The notes beneath the pieces were generated by a model. It ran no database searches and was not told the origin of the DNA. It saw only the letters and a list, made by a program, of their open reading frames with translations. From Flavobacterium aestivum (GTDB taxonomy: Bacteria; Bacteroidota; Bacteroidia; Flavobacteriales; Flavobacteriaceae), in contig NZ_CP113977.2 in assembly GCF_026870175.2 (NCBI RefSeq), positions 62,001-126,000 of the forward strand: a stretch of DNA of 64,000 bases, read 5' to 3'. This document shows, in pieces, positions 62,284 through 64,000 of this stretch. The position numbers and the translations under genes were made by a program. The first letter of the stretch is position 1; every line of letters begins with the position of its first letter.

Positions 62284-62392
62284 GAAAACAATTAACTAAA
62301 TATGCTTGGAATAATTGTTAAAAGTAAATAAAAAATATCAATAATCATTTTTGTTAACCTCATAATCATGAAATATTAAATTCCTTTTTTTG

Positions 62393-62422
62393 TTGTTTTG
62401 TGTAATAAAAAATATAATTTTG
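62393..62422 (+). promoter_or_regulatory. gldJ promoter
   Basis: TTG (62393-62395), a 19-bp spacer and TAATTTTG (62415-62422) fit the Flavobacterium TTG-N17-23-TAnnTTTG consensus. The leader before the ATG is about 110 nt. Confidence 0.6.
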
Positions 62423-62534
62423 CGTTTAGAAATAATCAAAAAGAAACATTAAAATAAGTTGTAAATTGGTTTTGTGTATTAATACTTAATTACTACATTG
62501 CGCCACCTAAATTAATCATCACCTACTAGAAAAC

Positions 62535-64000
62535 ATGAAAGTAATTAAAAGCATAGCCTTAAAAACGATGTTAGCCCTAACATTAGTCGTGGGTTTAGCA
62601 AGCTGTAGCAAAAAATCTAAATCCGACAGCACCTCAAGAGGAACTGGGTGGAATGTAAGTAGTGCAAAAGGCGGTTTCAAAAATGCATCAAGCCACAAAG
62701 AACAAGAAACAGGACCAGGATTGGTTTTTATCGAAGGAGGAACCTTTACTAAAGGATTAATCCAAGATGACGTAATGCACGATTGGAACAATGTACCAAA
62801 CCAACAACATGTAATGTCATTTTACATGGATGAAACTGAAGTTACCAACTTAATGTATCTTGAATATTTAGAATGGTTGAAAAAAGTATACCCTCCAACA
62901 GAAGAAAACTACAAAAACATCTATGAAGGAGCTTCACCAGACACATTAGTTTGGAGAAACAGATTGGGTTATAATGAAACTATGACAAACAATTACTTAA
63001 GACATCCTGCTTATGCAAACTACCCTGTAGTTGGTGTAAACTGGGTTCAAGCAGTTGAGTTTAGCAGATGGAGAACTGAACGTGTAAACGAAGCTATCCT
63101 AGAAAAAAATGGTTATTTAAAGAAAAACGCTAAATCATTAGATGTTTCTGCAGAAAGCAATTTTAGTACAGAAACATATTTAGCTGCACCAACACTTACT
63201 TACGGTGGTAACGAAGAAATCGTTTTAAAAGCAAAAGGAGCTAGAAAAGGTCCTAAACCTGATAAAAACGGTAAAGTTGTTGAAGAAAAAAATGTATACG
63301 CGCAAAGATCAACTGGTATCCTTTTACCAGAATACAGACTACCTACAGAGTCTGAGTGGGAATATGCAGCTGCTGCAGATGTTGGACAAAGAGAGTACAA
63401 TATCTATAAAGGTCAAAAGAAATATCCTTGGTCTGGAAGTTATACACGTTCTGGAAAAAGATCTAACAAAGGATTCCAATTGGCTAACTTCAAGCAAGGA
63501 AATGGAGATTACGGTGGAATTGCTGGATGGTCTGATGACGGAGCTGACATTACTAATGAAGTAAAAAAATACCCTGCTAATGATTTTGGTTTATATGACA
63601 TGGCTGGAAACGTAGCAGAATGGGTTGCTGATGTATACAGACCTATTGTAGATGTTGAAACAAATGACTTTAACTACTTCAGAGGTAACGTTTACACTAA
63701 AAACAAAATTGGAAAAGACGGAAAACTTGATGTTATCACAAGCCAAAATATAGTATATGATACTTTAAGCAATGGTAAATTAGTAGCTAAAAGATTAGCT
63801 GGTGAAATTGCTCAAGTTCCAGTTGACGATAACGAAACTTATTTAAGACAAAATTTCAGCACTAGCGACAACATCAACTACAGAGATGGTGACAAGCAAT
63901 CTACTAAATTCTATAAATTTGGTGGAGCTGACGCTGACAAAGGTAAAATGACTGAAAAAGAAGCCATGTATAATGCTCCAAAGCACAATGTAAAAATTGA
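62535..64000 (+). CDS. gldJ: Gliding motility lipoprotein GldJ (3' end beyond the window)
   Basis: 488 codons are present of a gene usually near 560. The lipobox ends at Cys24 (VVGLASCSKKSK). The formylglycine-generating-enzyme-like (FGE-sulfatase) domain is clear: VFIEGGTFTKG, DETEVTNLMYLEYLEW, PVVGVNWVQAVEFSRWRTER, YRLPTESEWEYAA and YDMAGNVAEWVADVYR. GldJ is a structural lipoprotein needed for gliding and for stability of other Gld proteins and T9SS. The frame stays open to the right edge. Divergent from porU, as in related gliding flavobacteria. Confidence 0.94.
   Translation, partial: MKVIKSIALKTMLALTLVVGLASCSKKSKSDSTSRGTGWNVSSAKGGFKNASSHKEQETGPGLVFIEGGTFTKGLIQDDVMHDWNNVPNQQHVMSFYMDETEVTNLMYLEYLEWLKKVYPPTEENYKNIYEGASPDTLVWRNRLGYNETMTNNYLRHPAYANYPVVGVNWVQAVEFSRWRTERVNEAILEKNGYLKKNAKSLDVSAESNFSTETYLAAPTLTYGGNEEIVLKAKGARKGPKPDKNGKVVEEKNVYAQRSTGILLPEYRLPTESEWEYAAAADVGQREYNIYKGQKKYPWSGSYTRSGKRSNKGFQLANFKQGNGDYGGIAGWSDDGADITNEVKKYPANDFGLYDMAGNVAEWVADVYRPIVDVETNDFNYFRGNVYTKNKIGKDGKLDVITSQNIVYDTLSNGKLVAKRLAGEIAQVPVDDNETYLRQNFSTSDNINYRDGDKQSTKFYKFGGADADKGKMTEKEAMYNAPKHNVKI

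Overview
The window comes from a Flavobacterium-like member of the Bacteroidota. The sequence is clearly AT-rich, and genes with Shine-Dalgarno-like leaders are rare. Many starts follow TAnnTTTG elements, the Bacteroidota -7 promoter box. The right end carries the type IX secretion and gliding genes porU, porV and gldJ. All but two of the protein genes are complete: obg is cut at the left edge and gldJ at the right edge. I see no rRNA, tRNA, CRISPR array, transposase or prophage gene.

Left third (1-20.5 kb): obg, a CBS/CorC-type membrane protein, adk and hpt on the minus strand face purK-purE on the plus strand. Next come an M3 oligopeptidase, a SanA-like protein and a small regulon. In that regulon a GbsR/MarR-type repressor and a DCC-domain/epimerase/SRPBCC operon share the same palindromic operator, and a UbiA-like membrane protein lies convergent to it. 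gcvP, a FabH-like ketoacyl synthase, a methyltransferase, a GT2 glycosyltransferase and an MlaE-MlaF pair without an MCE partner follow.

Middle (20.5-41.9 kb): manC, a SprT-like protease and an SDR enzyme are on the minus strand, with a four-helix-bundle gene enclosed by inverted 7-bp-period repeats between the last two. A compact six-gene operon (DM13 lipoprotein, outer-membrane barrel, YHS, DoxX, DinB-like, NRDE) follows its own Crp/Fnr-type regulator gene. Then come a GH95-like glycosidase with altered catalytic positions, an acyl-CoA dehydrogenase, anmK, a chalcone-isomerase-like protein, a glutamate-family dehydrogenase, a glycine-rich TonB, ExbD-ExbB and folC.

Right third (41.9-64 kb): a complete MlaE-MlaF-MCE lipid transport operon, a large AsmA-like protein, miaE, a GT4 glycosyltransferase, an AraC regulator beside an AhpD-like/DUF1348 pair, and an M1 aminopeptidase lipoprotein. 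After these are pdhC-pdhA (without the E1 beta gene), cdd, porV-porU, and divergent gldJ.

The most interesting unexplained material is in the DNA between genes. A REP-like element is present in three copies, each directly downstream of, and in the same orientation as, the gene before it (adk, gcvP, tonB). There is also a 127-bp element with 19-bp inverted ends, a four-helix-bundle cassette, and several clean palindromic operators whose promoters overlap them.
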